A stretch of DNA of 64,000 nt from Candidatus Uabimicrobium amorphum (GTDB lineage: Bacteria > Planctomycetota > Uabimicrobiia > Uabimicrobiales > Uabimicrobiaceae). The first letter of the stretch is position 1, and every line of letters starts with the position of its first letter. This document shows, piece by piece, positions 34,555 through 43,412 of this stretch. The stretch lies in assembly GCF_009002475.1 (NCBI RefSeq), contig NZ_AP019860.1, positions 4,921,001 to 4,985,000 of the forward strand, in the 5' to 3' direction. Under the pieces are notes generated by a model. The model worked only from the letters and a program-made list of their open reading frames with translations, made no database searches and was not told the DNA's origin. The position numbers and the translations under genes are program-made.

Positions 34555-36504
34555 TTATTTTCCACGTATTACGAATTTATAAAAAATTCCCATGATAACG
34601 CCCGTCAAAACCGTCAACAGGGTAATCAACATAACGTTTGACTTTGGTAACGCACTCAATGTTACTGTAATCGGAGGTATATCCATATCTATATATTGGT
34701 ATTTTTGTTTCTGAGGTTGAAAATAGCAAAAGTACGGATGAATAGCAATATTCCCTTTTCTTAAATATTGTAAATTTACAAAAAATGTTCTTTGTACTTG
34801 TTGCGATTTGGGCGATAAATACTGGATTAAATCGCTCTCGAATTTCTTTACTGTAAAAGCATCATTTTTTTGCAAAAATATGTTTTCTACCGTTTCGAGA
34901 TTACCTTTGCCACGTAAAGTAATGCTCAATTTGTCGAAGTCCTCCCACGTTGCTGTTGCAGAAAACTCTCCCACAGCGCCTATAAAATTTGTAGGCGAAG
35001 TTGGAAGGGAAGCTACATTAACCGCCACATCAGCTACCTTCAAAGGTAAAGTGATTCTTTCAGCACCGAAGTTTTCGTTGAGTGGATTTTGGCGAAAAAA
35101 ATCGTCGGAAAAATCTTCATCTTTACCAAATTCTTTATCAAACAGGTTTTCTTTCTGGGTAGTAAAAGTGTCGAGTTGGAGCTTTTTTAATGAAATATTG
35201 AGTTTGCCCGCTTTTAACGGAAGTACTAACAGATGATGTACTGTTTTTTTATATAAGAAAGGACCTCGTCGTTCTAACGCCTCTACTTTATATTGTGTAC
35301 CAACCTTCTTGTAATTTGGTGACTTTTTCAAAGAAAATAGGATATTTTCTATTTTTGTAGAGTAGGGATGATAGACGGTTAAAGCGAGCGGGCAAATTTG
35401 TTGCATATAGAGTTGAAATGTTTGTGGGCGCATTTCTGCAAAAAAATGTGGAAATGCCGCTGTTTTGTTCTTTGTAACGTCTAGTGTGATTGACGGCTGA
35501 GTGTATACTTGTTTTTGTAAGCGGCACTGTATTTCGGATATAGTTGCAGGGCCTACTTTTCGTGGAGATAATGTGTAAAGATATCTGTGAAGAATGATTT
35601 GTTTTCCGTCAATAACTTCTGTTGTTACTACTGTTTGTGGTTGGGAAGATAAGGTTAGGTTATCCAATGAGAATGAGGGAGGATTTATCGATGATTTCCC
35701 CAGAAACAGTATTGTCAAGGTGAGTTTGTCATGCTCGTTTACTTTTTGCTTGTCTACGCCAGCCCAAAAACTAGGTTCGGCAATAGCCATTGTGAGCATG
35801 GCAAATAAAATAGTCAGTTTTTGCCAAGATTTGCTGTATATGTATTGTGAGATAAATGAGTATAGTTTACAAATACAAACCGCAACGAAAAACGGTATGA
35901 TGAGAGCATAAAAAAATTGAGGTGTTGAGGCAAAAAATAAATAGACACACAGCAATATTGTGACAAACCCCAAAAAAAAATTGTTGAGATAATTCGCAAA
36001 GTGGTGGTTGCGATATTTGTTTGTAATTCTTTTTTTGCATTTGTCAACATCTACATTGAGATAGGCGTTTTTCATGTGTATATGTGGGTACTTGTTGAGT
36101 ATGTAGTCAATCTCATGTTCCGCGGTGTCTAACATGGCACCTATCTTTCTTGTAGAAAAATGTGAGTTTTTGAGTAATAAACAAACTTTATGGTTTTCAG
36201 GTACATGCGTTAATTGTTGTAACTCTTGCATTGTTTTCGGTGTTCGTCCCAGTACTATTTCATGACAAGTTTTATTTGTGTATATTGTAAGCCATTTGAC
36301 AAAGCCTATCTTATATTGATAGCGATGTATGTTGTTATAGGCATAAAAAAAAACTTCTTCTGTTGTTTTTTGTGCTAGATCATGGTCTTGTAGCTTTACA
36401 AGAGCTGAGAAGTAGACCACAGGGGCGAAACGTTCTACTAGGTAGTAATAAGCTTCGATAACATTTTTTTTAGAATAATCAATTGCTGTTTTGACATGGC
36501 ACAT
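34555..36504 (-). CDS. ECF-sigma-like domain fused to BatD-like protein
   Basis: A 649-residue protein. Residues about 10-85 follow the ECF sigma region-2 pattern (AYYYLVERFAPVVYFSAL, then DHDLAQKTTEEVFFYAY) and 113-140 resemble region 4 (STRKIGAMLDTAEHEIDYIL). Two membrane helices lie at about 175-215. At about 226-243 there is a stretch that looks like the original BatD signal peptide. A BatD-like extracytoplasmic region with Ig-like beta domains follows, and a C-terminal helix ends FYKFVIRGK. BatD proteins belong to aerotolerance and MoxR-VWA systems, but no MoxR or VWA gene is seen here. The sigma-like part may be a membrane-tethered regulator or a degenerate relic. The gene starts within the preceding stop (TAATG). 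Confidence 0.72.
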   Translation of the reverse strand: MCHVKTAIDYSKKNVIEAYYYLVERFAPVVYFSALVKLQDHDLAQKTTEEVFFYAYNNIHRYQYKIGFVKWLTIYTNKTCHEIVLGRTPKTMQELQQLTHVPENHKVCLLLKNSHFSTRKIGAMLDTAEHEIDYILNKYPHIHMKNAYLNVDVDKCKKRITNKYRNHHFANYLNNFFLGFVTILLCVYLFFASTPQFFYALIIPFFVAVCICKLYSFISQYIYSKSWQKLTILFAMLTMAIAEPSFWAGVDKQKVNEHDKLTLTILFLGKSSINPPSFSLDNLTLSSQPQTVVTTEVIDGKQIILHRYLYTLSPRKVGPATISEIQCRLQKQVYTQPSITLDVTKNKTAAFPHFFAEMRPQTFQLYMQQICPLALTVYHPYSTKIENILFSLKKSPNYKKVGTQYKVEALERRGPFLYKKTVHHLLVLPLKAGKLNISLKKLQLDTFTTQKENLFDKEFGKDEDFSDDFFRQNPLNENFGAERITLPLKVADVAVNVASLPTSPTNFIGAVGEFSATATWEDFDKLSITLRGKGNLETVENIFLQKNDAFTVKKFESDLIQYLSPKSQQVQRTFFVNLQYLRKGNIAIHPYFCYFQPQKQKYQYIDMDIPPITVTLSALPKSNVMLITLLTVLTGVIMGIFYKFVIRGK

Positions 36505-37289
36505 TAGTTTTTAAATTTCCTACTCGCCACGCTCTTTTGAAAAGCAAGTTTTTTGGCTTCTTTGTGAGTAATTAAAAATTTGGGGTTTTGCCCAAGTAAA
36601 AAACTCACCAATAGTTCTTTTTTTTCTTTTTCGTTTGGCAACTCATCTAAGTAAATCATGATGAGTTTCTTTTGACTTTTGGAAAAACGAATAATAATCA
36701 ACTCTAAAGGATCGTTTTCACTACGTTGTGCTACCGATAAGTATGATGGAGAAAGTATTTTACTAAACGAATGTTGCTCTTCGTCATTTTTGAGAAGTTG
36801 CAATATGACATCAATGTGCTCTGTGACAATTTTGTTTAGCTTAATGATAAAATAGGACAATTCTGAATGCAGCAGCGGCTGCTCGCCTTGTCTTATTGTC
36901 GTTAAACTATTAAACAATAAATCCCACTCTTCTTTTGGAATATTTGTGGTAAACTCTCTTGCGGGAGTTTCGACTATTTCTTCTGCTGGTGGTTTTTCTA
37001 CTTGTACTTTTTTGAGTACTTCCGAAATTTTTTTGATGGATACTTGTAAACTAGCCAGTTTTTTGCGCTCTTCTGCGCCAAGCTGAGTTTTATTTCTTCC
37101 AGCTTCAACGAAGATACTTTCAGCTCCAACAGGATACTCTCTCTTTTTGACAGTATTAAAATTTTGTTTGTCGGTGAGCTTGTCAAATTTACTGGGCTTT
37201 ACGTCGTTGTCTTTTCCCAATTTTCCTTTGAGATCATTTTTCATTTTTTGCCAGCGTAATTTTTGCTCATCATTGTTTTCAGAGACCAC
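36504..37289 (-). CDS. Hypothetical 261-residue protein, first gene of the signalling operon
   Basis: I do not recognise a family. The N-terminal half is highly charged, with Lys/Glu-rich helical and disordered sequence. The C-terminal half (about 115-250) looks globular, with an LLHSELSYFIIKLNKIV helix and an ELIIIRFSKSQKKLIMIYLDEL pattern of alternating strands. No signal peptide or membrane segment is seen, so it is probably cytoplasmic. Its stop overlaps the start of the sigma/BatD fusion, so the two are translationally coupled and may work together. Confidence 0.7.
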   Translation of the reverse strand: MVSENNDEQKLRWQKMKNDLKGKLGKDNDVKPSKFDKLTDKQNFNTVKKREYPVGAESIFVEAGRNKTQLGAEERKKLASLQVSIKKISEVLKKVQVEKPPAEEIVETPAREFTTNIPKEEWDLLFNSLTTIRQGEQPLLHSELSYFIIKLNKIVTEHIDVILQLLKNDEEQHSFSKILSPSYLSVAQRSENDPLELIIIRFSKSQKKLIMIYLDELPNEKEKKELLVSFLLGQNPKFLITHKEAKKLAFQKSVASRKFKN

Positions 37290-37617
37290 TGTAGACCTTT
37301 CTTAAAACGTGTTAGCTGAGGTGTTTACATGTTCAACTTGGAATATATTTTGTATTGTTTTCACGCAAGATGGTAATTAAGATGCTCATTCCCATGAAAC
37401 ACCACGGTGATCACCAAAAAATTGGTATCAGTCAATTTACTCCTTTTCATGAAGTAAAGCATTCTATTATAATATAATATACGTCAATTTACAAAATTTA
37501 TTGGCTGTGAATAGTGAAAAATGAACGTAAGGTAGTGATATTAAGGTATTTATCGCTACTTGCTCGGTGTGATATACAGTTGTATAGTTAATTTTCTATG
37601 TTTGTTAGGAAACGATC
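37290..37617. other. Divergent intergenic region with palindrome and promoter
   Basis: This 328-base gap lies between the minus-strand signalling operon and the plus-strand gene at 37,618. It contains the perfect palindrome GGTGATCACC (37,406-37,415), an AT-rich run of TATTATAATATAATATA near 37,465-37,481 and the promoter at 37,560. I could not place a convincing minus-strand promoter. Confidence 0.6.
37560..37588 (+). promoter_or_regulatory. Promoter for the 37,618 gene run
   Basis: TTGCTC, 17 bases, TATAGT. The predicted start is near 37,595, leaving a short leader with AGGA (37,607-37,610) eight bases before the ATG. Confidence 0.65.
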
Positions 37618-38934
37618 ATGAAGAGATGGTTGATTTTGCTATGTGTATTAGGGAGTTTTTCTTTTGCGGAGATGATTACCTTAAAAGATGGAACGGTGCT
37701 ACACGGGGTAATTTCTCAGTACACAGAAGAATCTTTTGTTCTAAAAACCTTTGATAATCGAGAATTTACAGTCTACTGGAGTTTTCTTCACCAAATAAAT
37801 AGAGATGAATTACAGCAAAAATTGGGACTGGCAACAAAAACACCACAGGTTGAGTTGGTCAAGGGCGTTGTCATGTATTTGCGCAATGGAGCTACCCTGC
37901 GAGGTCGTGTTGTCTCTAAAGGAGATCTAGTGGTTGTGAAAACCAAGAATGGCAACATTTCTGTTCCGCGTAATAACATCGTGAAGGTTGAGAAGGCAAA
38001 AGTACCGATAACCGATGTTTATTCTGTCAGTGAAATATACAAGAAAGTCGAAGGTCGCTACGATTTTGACAACGCTGACGAACAGTGGAAGCTAGCAAAT
38101 TATTTAGTTGCCATTGGCGCTGTAGAGCAAGCGAAAAAACATTTTGATCGCGCACAAGAGTTGTCCCCGGAGTATGCGGAAAAGTCGCAAGCTTTAGCTG
38201 GTGAGTTTGATAAGTTTTCTGAGCAACAAGAGGAACAAAAAATTTATCGCAAGTACCAATTATATTTGCGAGCGGGGCGCTACAAAGACGCTAAAGAAGT
38301 GTTAAAGGAACTAGGTACTTATAAAACAGAAGAAGAGATCGCAGAGTATATAAAAAAAATAGATGAAAAAGAAGCGACGTATTATACTAAAAATGTAGCG
38401 TCATTGTTTTTTAGCAAAATTTCTTCACAAATTACCTCGTTGAGTTTAGACCGTAAAATTACCATTGACGAAGCAAAAGAAAAATTACTAGGGGATGTTT
38501 ACGATCAAGCACTCAAAGATGTTGCCACGAAATACTCGCTCTCTGAAGCACAAGTTACTTCCTATATTGAAAAGCGCGAAAAACGCAATTTGAGCAATCA
38601 CAACTTTGGACGTGGTACTTTCGTGGTTGGTTTGGGGCGCGATACGTCAAAGGTAGAAAATTTTGCCAAAGTAAAAGCGCTGGCGCAGTCGCAAGGTCGG
38701 CGAGTTGTTTCCCAAAAAATTAGTGCCGAAGATTGGTGGAAAAAAGAGTCCTCTTCACAAAAGAGAGAATGGCTACATGGTTTTTTCTGGCTCAACAAAT
38801 TGCAAATACAAAAAGAACAATGGAAAATATGTCCGCAATGCCGCGCCCAAGGCTTTGTTAAATCAGGAAGAAGAAACGTCAGCTGCCCTCGTTGCCAGGG
38901 GGTAAAATTTGAACGAGTTGTTTTTGTGCACTAA
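37618..38934 (+). CDS. Secreted SH3-like/zinc-ribbon protein of unknown function
   Basis: A 438-residue protein with a signal peptide (residues 1-17, ending SFA). It has two short SH3/Sm-like beta modules, at about 18-60 (ITLKDGTVLHGVISQYTEESF) and 84-125 (MYLRNGATLRGRVVSKGD). Then come a TPR-like stretch (about 150-245), a helical middle and a C-terminal DnaJ-like zinc ribbon, with pairs C405/C408 and C423/C426 in CPQCRAQG and CPRCQG. Proteins of this make-up are common in planctomycetes without known function. A zinc ribbon in an exported protein is unusual. Confidence 0.82.
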   Translation: MKRWLILLCVLGSFSFAEMITLKDGTVLHGVISQYTEESFVLKTFDNREFTVYWSFLHQINRDELQQKLGLATKTPQVELVKGVVMYLRNGATLRGRVVSKGDLVVVKTKNGNISVPRNNIVKVEKAKVPITDVYSVSEIYKKVEGRYDFDNADEQWKLANYLVAIGAVEQAKKHFDRAQELSPEYAEKSQALAGEFDKFSEQQEEQKIYRKYQLYLRAGRYKDAKEVLKELGTYKTEEEIAEYIKKIDEKEATYYTKNVASLFFSKISSQITSLSLDRKITIDEAKEKLLGDVYDQALKDVATKYSLSEAQVTSYIEKREKRNLSNHNFGRGTFVVGLGRDTSKVENFAKVKALAQSQGRRVVSQKISAEDWWKKESSSQKREWLHGFFWLNKLQIQKEQWKICPQCRAQGFVKSGRRNVSCPRCQGVKFERVVFVH

Positions 38935-39049
38935 CGTACGTTTGGAATAATGGTAAAATTATAAACCTTTCTAGACTTTTAGTAAATTTTTGTCATAATG
39001 TGACGAGGCCGGTTGCTTTCACTCAAAATGGAAACGTAGTGGTAAGAGT

Positions 39050-42000
39050 ATGCAGATTTATGATTGGATAATAAACTATATATATTCAAAACAAAAAGCA
39101 AAGAATCAGATACCCACGTCTACAATGAATATTATAGGTCGTGAAGCCGAGTTAGCTATTCTGGAAAAATCTCTAAAAGAGGCGAGTAGTGGTCAAGGCA
39201 ATATATGCGTTGTGTATGGTGAATCTGGATATGGTAAAACCTTTTTGTTGGAGCACTTTTTTCAAAGTAATATGTCACAGCAAAAAACTTGTTTTTTGCG
39301 ATATAACTGTTGTGATTCAATTTCTCAACATATTGCCTTTGAGCCGTTAATCAAAATATTTTGTTCCCCACCAAAGATACTAACAAACCTGAAAATTGAT
39401 TTTCCAACACCTCTCTTTTTTAAGTCCAATGAAAATTTAAAGACTTTGTATTTTAAAATTGCGTCACTACTAAAGAAAATTGCCCAGCATGGCACAGTCG
39501 TCTTGTGTATAGATAACGCTCATTATTGTGATAACAGCACACTTGATTTCTTCAAATTTTTCTCGCGTGAGGTTGGTGAGTTACCTATCCAAATTATTCT
39601 TTGCTTCGACGAAGTGACCGAAAAATTTTCGGGAACACACAAAAGCATCCATTTGACGCGTTTGTCGAATTCTTTGGCGATGAACTATTTGCATCAGCGT
39701 TTTTTCCCCAATACTTTCTCGTATGAGTTTATGAACAAGTTTGCAGAAGTAACAGCGGGAAGTCCATTTTTTTGGAATGAGCTAGCAGCGCTTTTTGTCG
39801 ACGAAAATGTAGTGGTGTGGAAAAATGGAGTATGGAATGTCCGAAAAAATGTAGAAGATATCTACTTTCCTGAAGATTGCAAGGAAATACTTCAAGAGCG
39901 TTTGCGCTTAAAGATACGTTGTAAGCGTTCGTACTTTTTTCAAATGAAGTGTGCTAGCGTTTTGGGGCAGATTTTTTCTTTGAAAAATCTGGAGGACATT
40001 CGTCGCGAAAAACATTTTATGCTACCGGAGAAAGATTTGTTTGCCGCACTTCCAGAAAGTACGATTCATCGTGGGCAAATAGGGCAATATTATCGATTTA
40101 AAAATATTTTATGGAAACAATTTATTTACGAACGTATCGAAGAAGAAGAACTGCGCGGCATACACCATAAAGCCATGCAATGTTTCCGTAAGCACAATAA
40201 CGCGCTGCGCACACTGTTACCACAGTTGATATATCATAGCGAAAAAGCCCAAGAATTTTCTCTATTTGTCAAATACTGTTATTTAGCAGCAAAAGAAGAA
40301 AAGAAAAAGTTGGCATACGCCAACGCCATTTTCTTTTGCCGACAAACACTTCCCCATCTTTACAAAGAAGAAAATGTCCGCGAAAAGTACAAAGTTTTGT
40401 CATGCCTATCTGCTTGTCTGATAAAAGAAAAAAAACTGCCCGAGGCAAAAGGATATTTGCTACAAATTTTAAATGAATGCGAACAACAAGAAAAAGATTA
40501 CACAAATGCCTTATTTTTGTTGGCCGATATCGAAAGTCTAGAAGAAAATTTTAGTAATTCGCTCGACTACCTCCAACAAGTAGCGCATGGAGATTTTAGT
40601 GAAAATGAACAAAAAATTATCGCCATTAATCGCATTGTGCAACTGCATTTACGACGAAAAGAATTTCAAGCGGCGTTAGATTTACTAGGGCACGGAGAAG
40701 AAATTGCTTTAAAACTAGACGACCAGCGCTTTTTGGGGGCCGTTTTATACAACTTGGCAAAGTGTTTGTTGCAAAAAGGAGATTTGCAAGCGGCATTTGA
40801 CGTATACCACCGCTGTATTGAAGTTTATCAAAAAGACAACAATTTGGTTGCCTTGGTGCAATGTTATAACTTTATTGCCCATATTTATAGTTTACAAGGC
40901 CTTATTAATGACAGCATCGAATTCTATGAAAAGACCATGAATTTACTCGAACAAATCGATGCCCAAGAACAACGTGTGAAAGTTGAATTAGACTTTGCAC
41001 AAGTTTTACTTCAGCGACGTTTTTATAAACGTACCGAAAATTTATTAGAAAATAGCTATAAGTATTATAAAAATGCCAAAAATATGAGTAAAGTAGCCGT
41101 TGTTTTGAGCTTGCAGGGCAAACTATATGTTGAGATGGGAAATTTTCGTTTGGCACGTAAGAAATTGGAAGAGTCCATTGAAATAAATCGTGTTCATCGC
41201 GATATTGTGAGCCAGGCGATGTGTGTGGAAAATATAGGTATATTTTTTCTACACAAAGGACAGTGGGAAAAAGCGAAGCCTAAGTTTGAAAAGTCTGCAT
41301 TGATTTGGGAAGTGGCAGGCATGCGTAAGAAGCAAGTGATGACCTTGAATTCACTTGGGGATTGTTATTGGCACCAAAAAGAGAACAATAAAGCCGTGGT
41401 GTTCTTTGAAAGAAGTTTGGCGATTTGCCAAGATGTTTTCCCCGATTACGAAGCGCAAACATTAAATAAATTGGCGAAAATTTATTGTTTTGAGTGCAAC
41501 TGGGAGAAAGCCCATGAAAGTTTGGAAAAAAGTATCGCCATCCAGACAAAACTAGGGGTTCTTCTCGAACGTTGTTGTACTTATACCATTTTAGGGCATT
41601 TGCATCTTAAACAAGGAAATTTTACCGACGCAGAAACACAATACCTCAATAGTTATGAAATTCACGACAAACTCAATGATCTCAATGGTAAAGCACAAGA
41701 CATTTTACACATAGGCCGCATGCATTTGGTGGCGAATCGCGTGGATGATGCACAAAAGGAGTTTTACCGCAGTTTGCAGTTGTATGAACAAGAAGAAAAC
41801 GTAGAAATGCAAGCAATGTTACACGAACAACTCGCGCGGGGATTTCGCAAGCTACAAAAATTCGATGAGGCCAGTGCACAGTTAGAAAAAGCCCTATCAC
41901 TTAAGCAAGATTTGCCCGAATGGAAAATGGCGGATACATACTATGGTTTTGGGCGATGTGCCTTGTTTGCCGAGGAGCTAGAACAATCCATCTCGTATTT

Positions 42001-42442
42001 CCACAAAGGTTTAGAATTATACCAAAAAATACAAGATCGCTATAAAATTTCAAAGATTTTGAATAACATTGGGGAAGTACTCATTCGTCAAGGTTATTAT
42101 TTGCTCGCAATGGAACACTTTGCGCAAAGTTATATTTTAAAAGAAAACATGCAAGATGTTGAGGGATTGGCCTATACACATATGCACATAGGTCGCGTTT
42201 ACATGCGTTTAAACCGCATGGATAAAGCAACGGAAAATTTTGAAAAATCGGTGGTGCACTGGAAGATTCTCGGTCACGACGAGTATGTCGCTGAGTTGAG
42301 TTATCAACTAGGCGAACTTTATGAACGTGAAGCGCAAATTGAGCAAGCGCGCAACAATTTTACGCGTGCATATCACTTTTTCAAAAATATTAATCGTAAA
42401 CGTTTGGCAATTATTGATCAAAAACTAGAAGAGTTGGAATAA
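39050..42442 (+). CDS. AAA/STAND ATPase with long TPR array
   Basis: A 1,130-residue protein. The N-terminal ATPase of the type found in MalT-like and adenylate-cyclase-associated proteins starts at IIGREAELAILEKSL (28-42), with Walker A GESGYGKT (57-64), a Walker B-like VVLCIDNAHYCD and a winged-helix-like segment to about 370. From about 400 to the end are some fifteen or more tetratricopeptide repeats with the usual A-x-x-x-x-x-x-A-L pattern. No DNA-binding, kinase or cyclase domain is attached, so the output is unclear; a signalling scaffold is likely. It ends one base before kdsD, so it probably shares its transcript. Confidence 0.88.
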   Translation: MQIYDWIINYIYSKQKAKNQIPTSTMNIIGREAELAILEKSLKEASSGQGNICVVYGESGYGKTFLLEHFFQSNMSQQKTCFLRYNCCDSISQHIAFEPLIKIFCSPPKILTNLKIDFPTPLFFKSNENLKTLYFKIASLLKKIAQHGTVVLCIDNAHYCDNSTLDFFKFFSREVGELPIQIILCFDEVTEKFSGTHKSIHLTRLSNSLAMNYLHQRFFPNTFSYEFMNKFAEVTAGSPFFWNELAALFVDENVVVWKNGVWNVRKNVEDIYFPEDCKEILQERLRLKIRCKRSYFFQMKCASVLGQIFSLKNLEDIRREKHFMLPEKDLFAALPESTIHRGQIGQYYRFKNILWKQFIYERIEEEELRGIHHKAMQCFRKHNNALRTLLPQLIYHSEKAQEFSLFVKYCYLAAKEEKKKLAYANAIFFCRQTLPHLYKEENVREKYKVLSCLSACLIKEKKLPEAKGYLLQILNECEQQEKDYTNALFLLADIESLEENFSNSLDYLQQVAHGDFSENEQKIIAINRIVQLHLRRKEFQAALDLLGHGEEIALKLDDQRFLGAVLYNLAKCLLQKGDLQAAFDVYHRCIEVYQKDNNLVALVQCYNFIAHIYSLQGLINDSIEFYEKTMNLLEQIDAQEQRVKVELDFAQVLLQRRFYKRTENLLENSYKYYKNAKNMSKVAVVLSLQGKLYVEMGNFRLARKKLEESIEINRVHRDIVSQAMCVENIGIFFLHKGQWEKAKPKFEKSALIWEVAGMRKKQVMTLNSLGDCYWHQKENNKAVVFFERSLAICQDVFPDYEAQTLNKLAKIYCFECNWEKAHESLEKSIAIQTKLGVLLERCCTYTILGHLHLKQGNFTDAETQYLNSYEIHDKLNDLNGKAQDILHIGRMHLVANRVDDAQKEFYRSLQLYEQEENVEMQAMLHEQLARGFRKLQKFDEASAQLEKALSLKQDLPEWKMADTYYGFGRCALFAEELEQSISYFHKGLELYQKIQDRYKISKILNNIGEVLIRQGYYLLAMEHFAQSYILKENMQDVEGLAYTHMHIGRVYMRLNRMDKATENFEKSVVHWKILGHDEYVAELSYQLGELYEREAQIEQARNNFTRAYHFFKNINRKRLAIIDQKLEELE

Positions 42443-42443
42443 A

Positions 42444-43397
42444 ATGCCCGCAATAGAATATGCAAAAAAAGTGCTTCGCGTCGAAGCGGATGCTATATTG
42501 GGAGTGATACCTCTTGTTGATGAAAATTTTGTGAAGGCGGTATCGTGGATCTTAGAGTGCAAGGGACGCGTTATTGTCTCGGGTATGGGGAAATCGGGAC
42601 TTATTGGCGAGAAATTGTCCGCGACGATGGCATCAACAGGAACACCTTCGTTGTCACTACACCCTGCGGAGGCCATTCATGGAGATTTAGGGCGTGTTCT
42701 TCAAGAAGATATCGTAATTGCGATCTCTAATGGTGGTGAAACAGCAGAGATTTTACGTCTTTTGCCGTTATTAAAAAAAATTGGCGCAAAAGTGATTGCG
42801 ATTACGGGAAAGCCTCATTCGACATTGGCAAATTGTAGTGATTTAACCTTGAGTATTGGGAAAATTAGTGAAGCATGCCCTCTCGGTTTGGCACCAACAG
42901 CAAGTACTACCGCTATGTTGGCTCTAGGAGATGCCCTCGCGATGTGTGTATCAAGAGAACGCAAATTTACCCGTGAAGAGTATGCATTGTATCATCCTGG
43001 AGGAAGTCTGGGGAGACGCCTCATGACCGTCGCTGAAGTGATGCGTACCGGAAAATACAATCCGGTCATTGGTCCAAAGTGCAGTGTTATGGATGCCATT
43101 ACCACAATTACCACGGCGCGTGCTGGGGCAGTGACCGTTGTTGACGAGGAACAACATGTGCTCGGGTTTTTCACCGATGGTGATCTGCGACGTCACTTAA
43201 AAGAAAACATTAACCTCGAAGAAATTACCATGGCGGAAGTGATGACAAAAAATCCCTTTACCATAAAGTCAACTCTTCTCGTTGAGGAAGCGTGTCACCT
43301 GTTGAAAGAAAAGAAAATTGATGAAATTCCAGTCATCGATGATGAACATCGCTGCATTGGAATGTTAGATGTTCAAGATTTATTGGAAATAGTATAA
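42444..43397 (+). CDS. kdsD: D-arabinose 5-phosphate isomerase (KdsD/KpsF)
   Basis: A 317-residue enzyme that interconverts ribulose 5-phosphate and arabinose 5-phosphate, the first committed step to Kdo for lipopolysaccharide. The SIS domain includes GMGKSG (47-52) and HPAEAIHGDLG (73-83), followed by the SNGGETAEI phosphate-binding loop. Two CBS domains fill about 205-317 (EVMRTGKYNPVI; EVMTKNPFTI). Length and motifs match the family exactly. Together with the ligase-like gene at 52,581 it points to an LPS-bearing outer membrane. Confidence 0.96.
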   Translation: MPAIEYAKKVLRVEADAILGVIPLVDENFVKAVSWILECKGRVIVSGMGKSGLIGEKLSATMASTGTPSLSLHPAEAIHGDLGRVLQEDIVIAISNGGETAEILRLLPLLKKIGAKVIAITGKPHSTLANCSDLTLSIGKISEACPLGLAPTASTTAMLALGDALAMCVSRERKFTREEYALYHPGGSLGRRLMTVAEVMRTGKYNPVIGPKCSVMDAITTITTARAGAVTVVDEEQHVLGFFTDGDLRRHLKENINLEEITMAEVMTKNPFTIKSTLLVEEACHLLKEKKIDEIPVIDDEHRCIGMLDVQDLLEIV

Positions 43398-43412
43398 CGG
43401 GAGTTTTTTTTT

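Noticed and set aside
34555..36504. Complete aerotolerance (Bat) operon
   Set aside because: No MoxR ATPase, BatA/BatB VWA protein or BatE is seen in the window.
39050..42442. LuxR/MalT-type transcription factor
   Set aside because: The ATPase and helical repeats are present but no C-terminal helix-turn-helix was seen.
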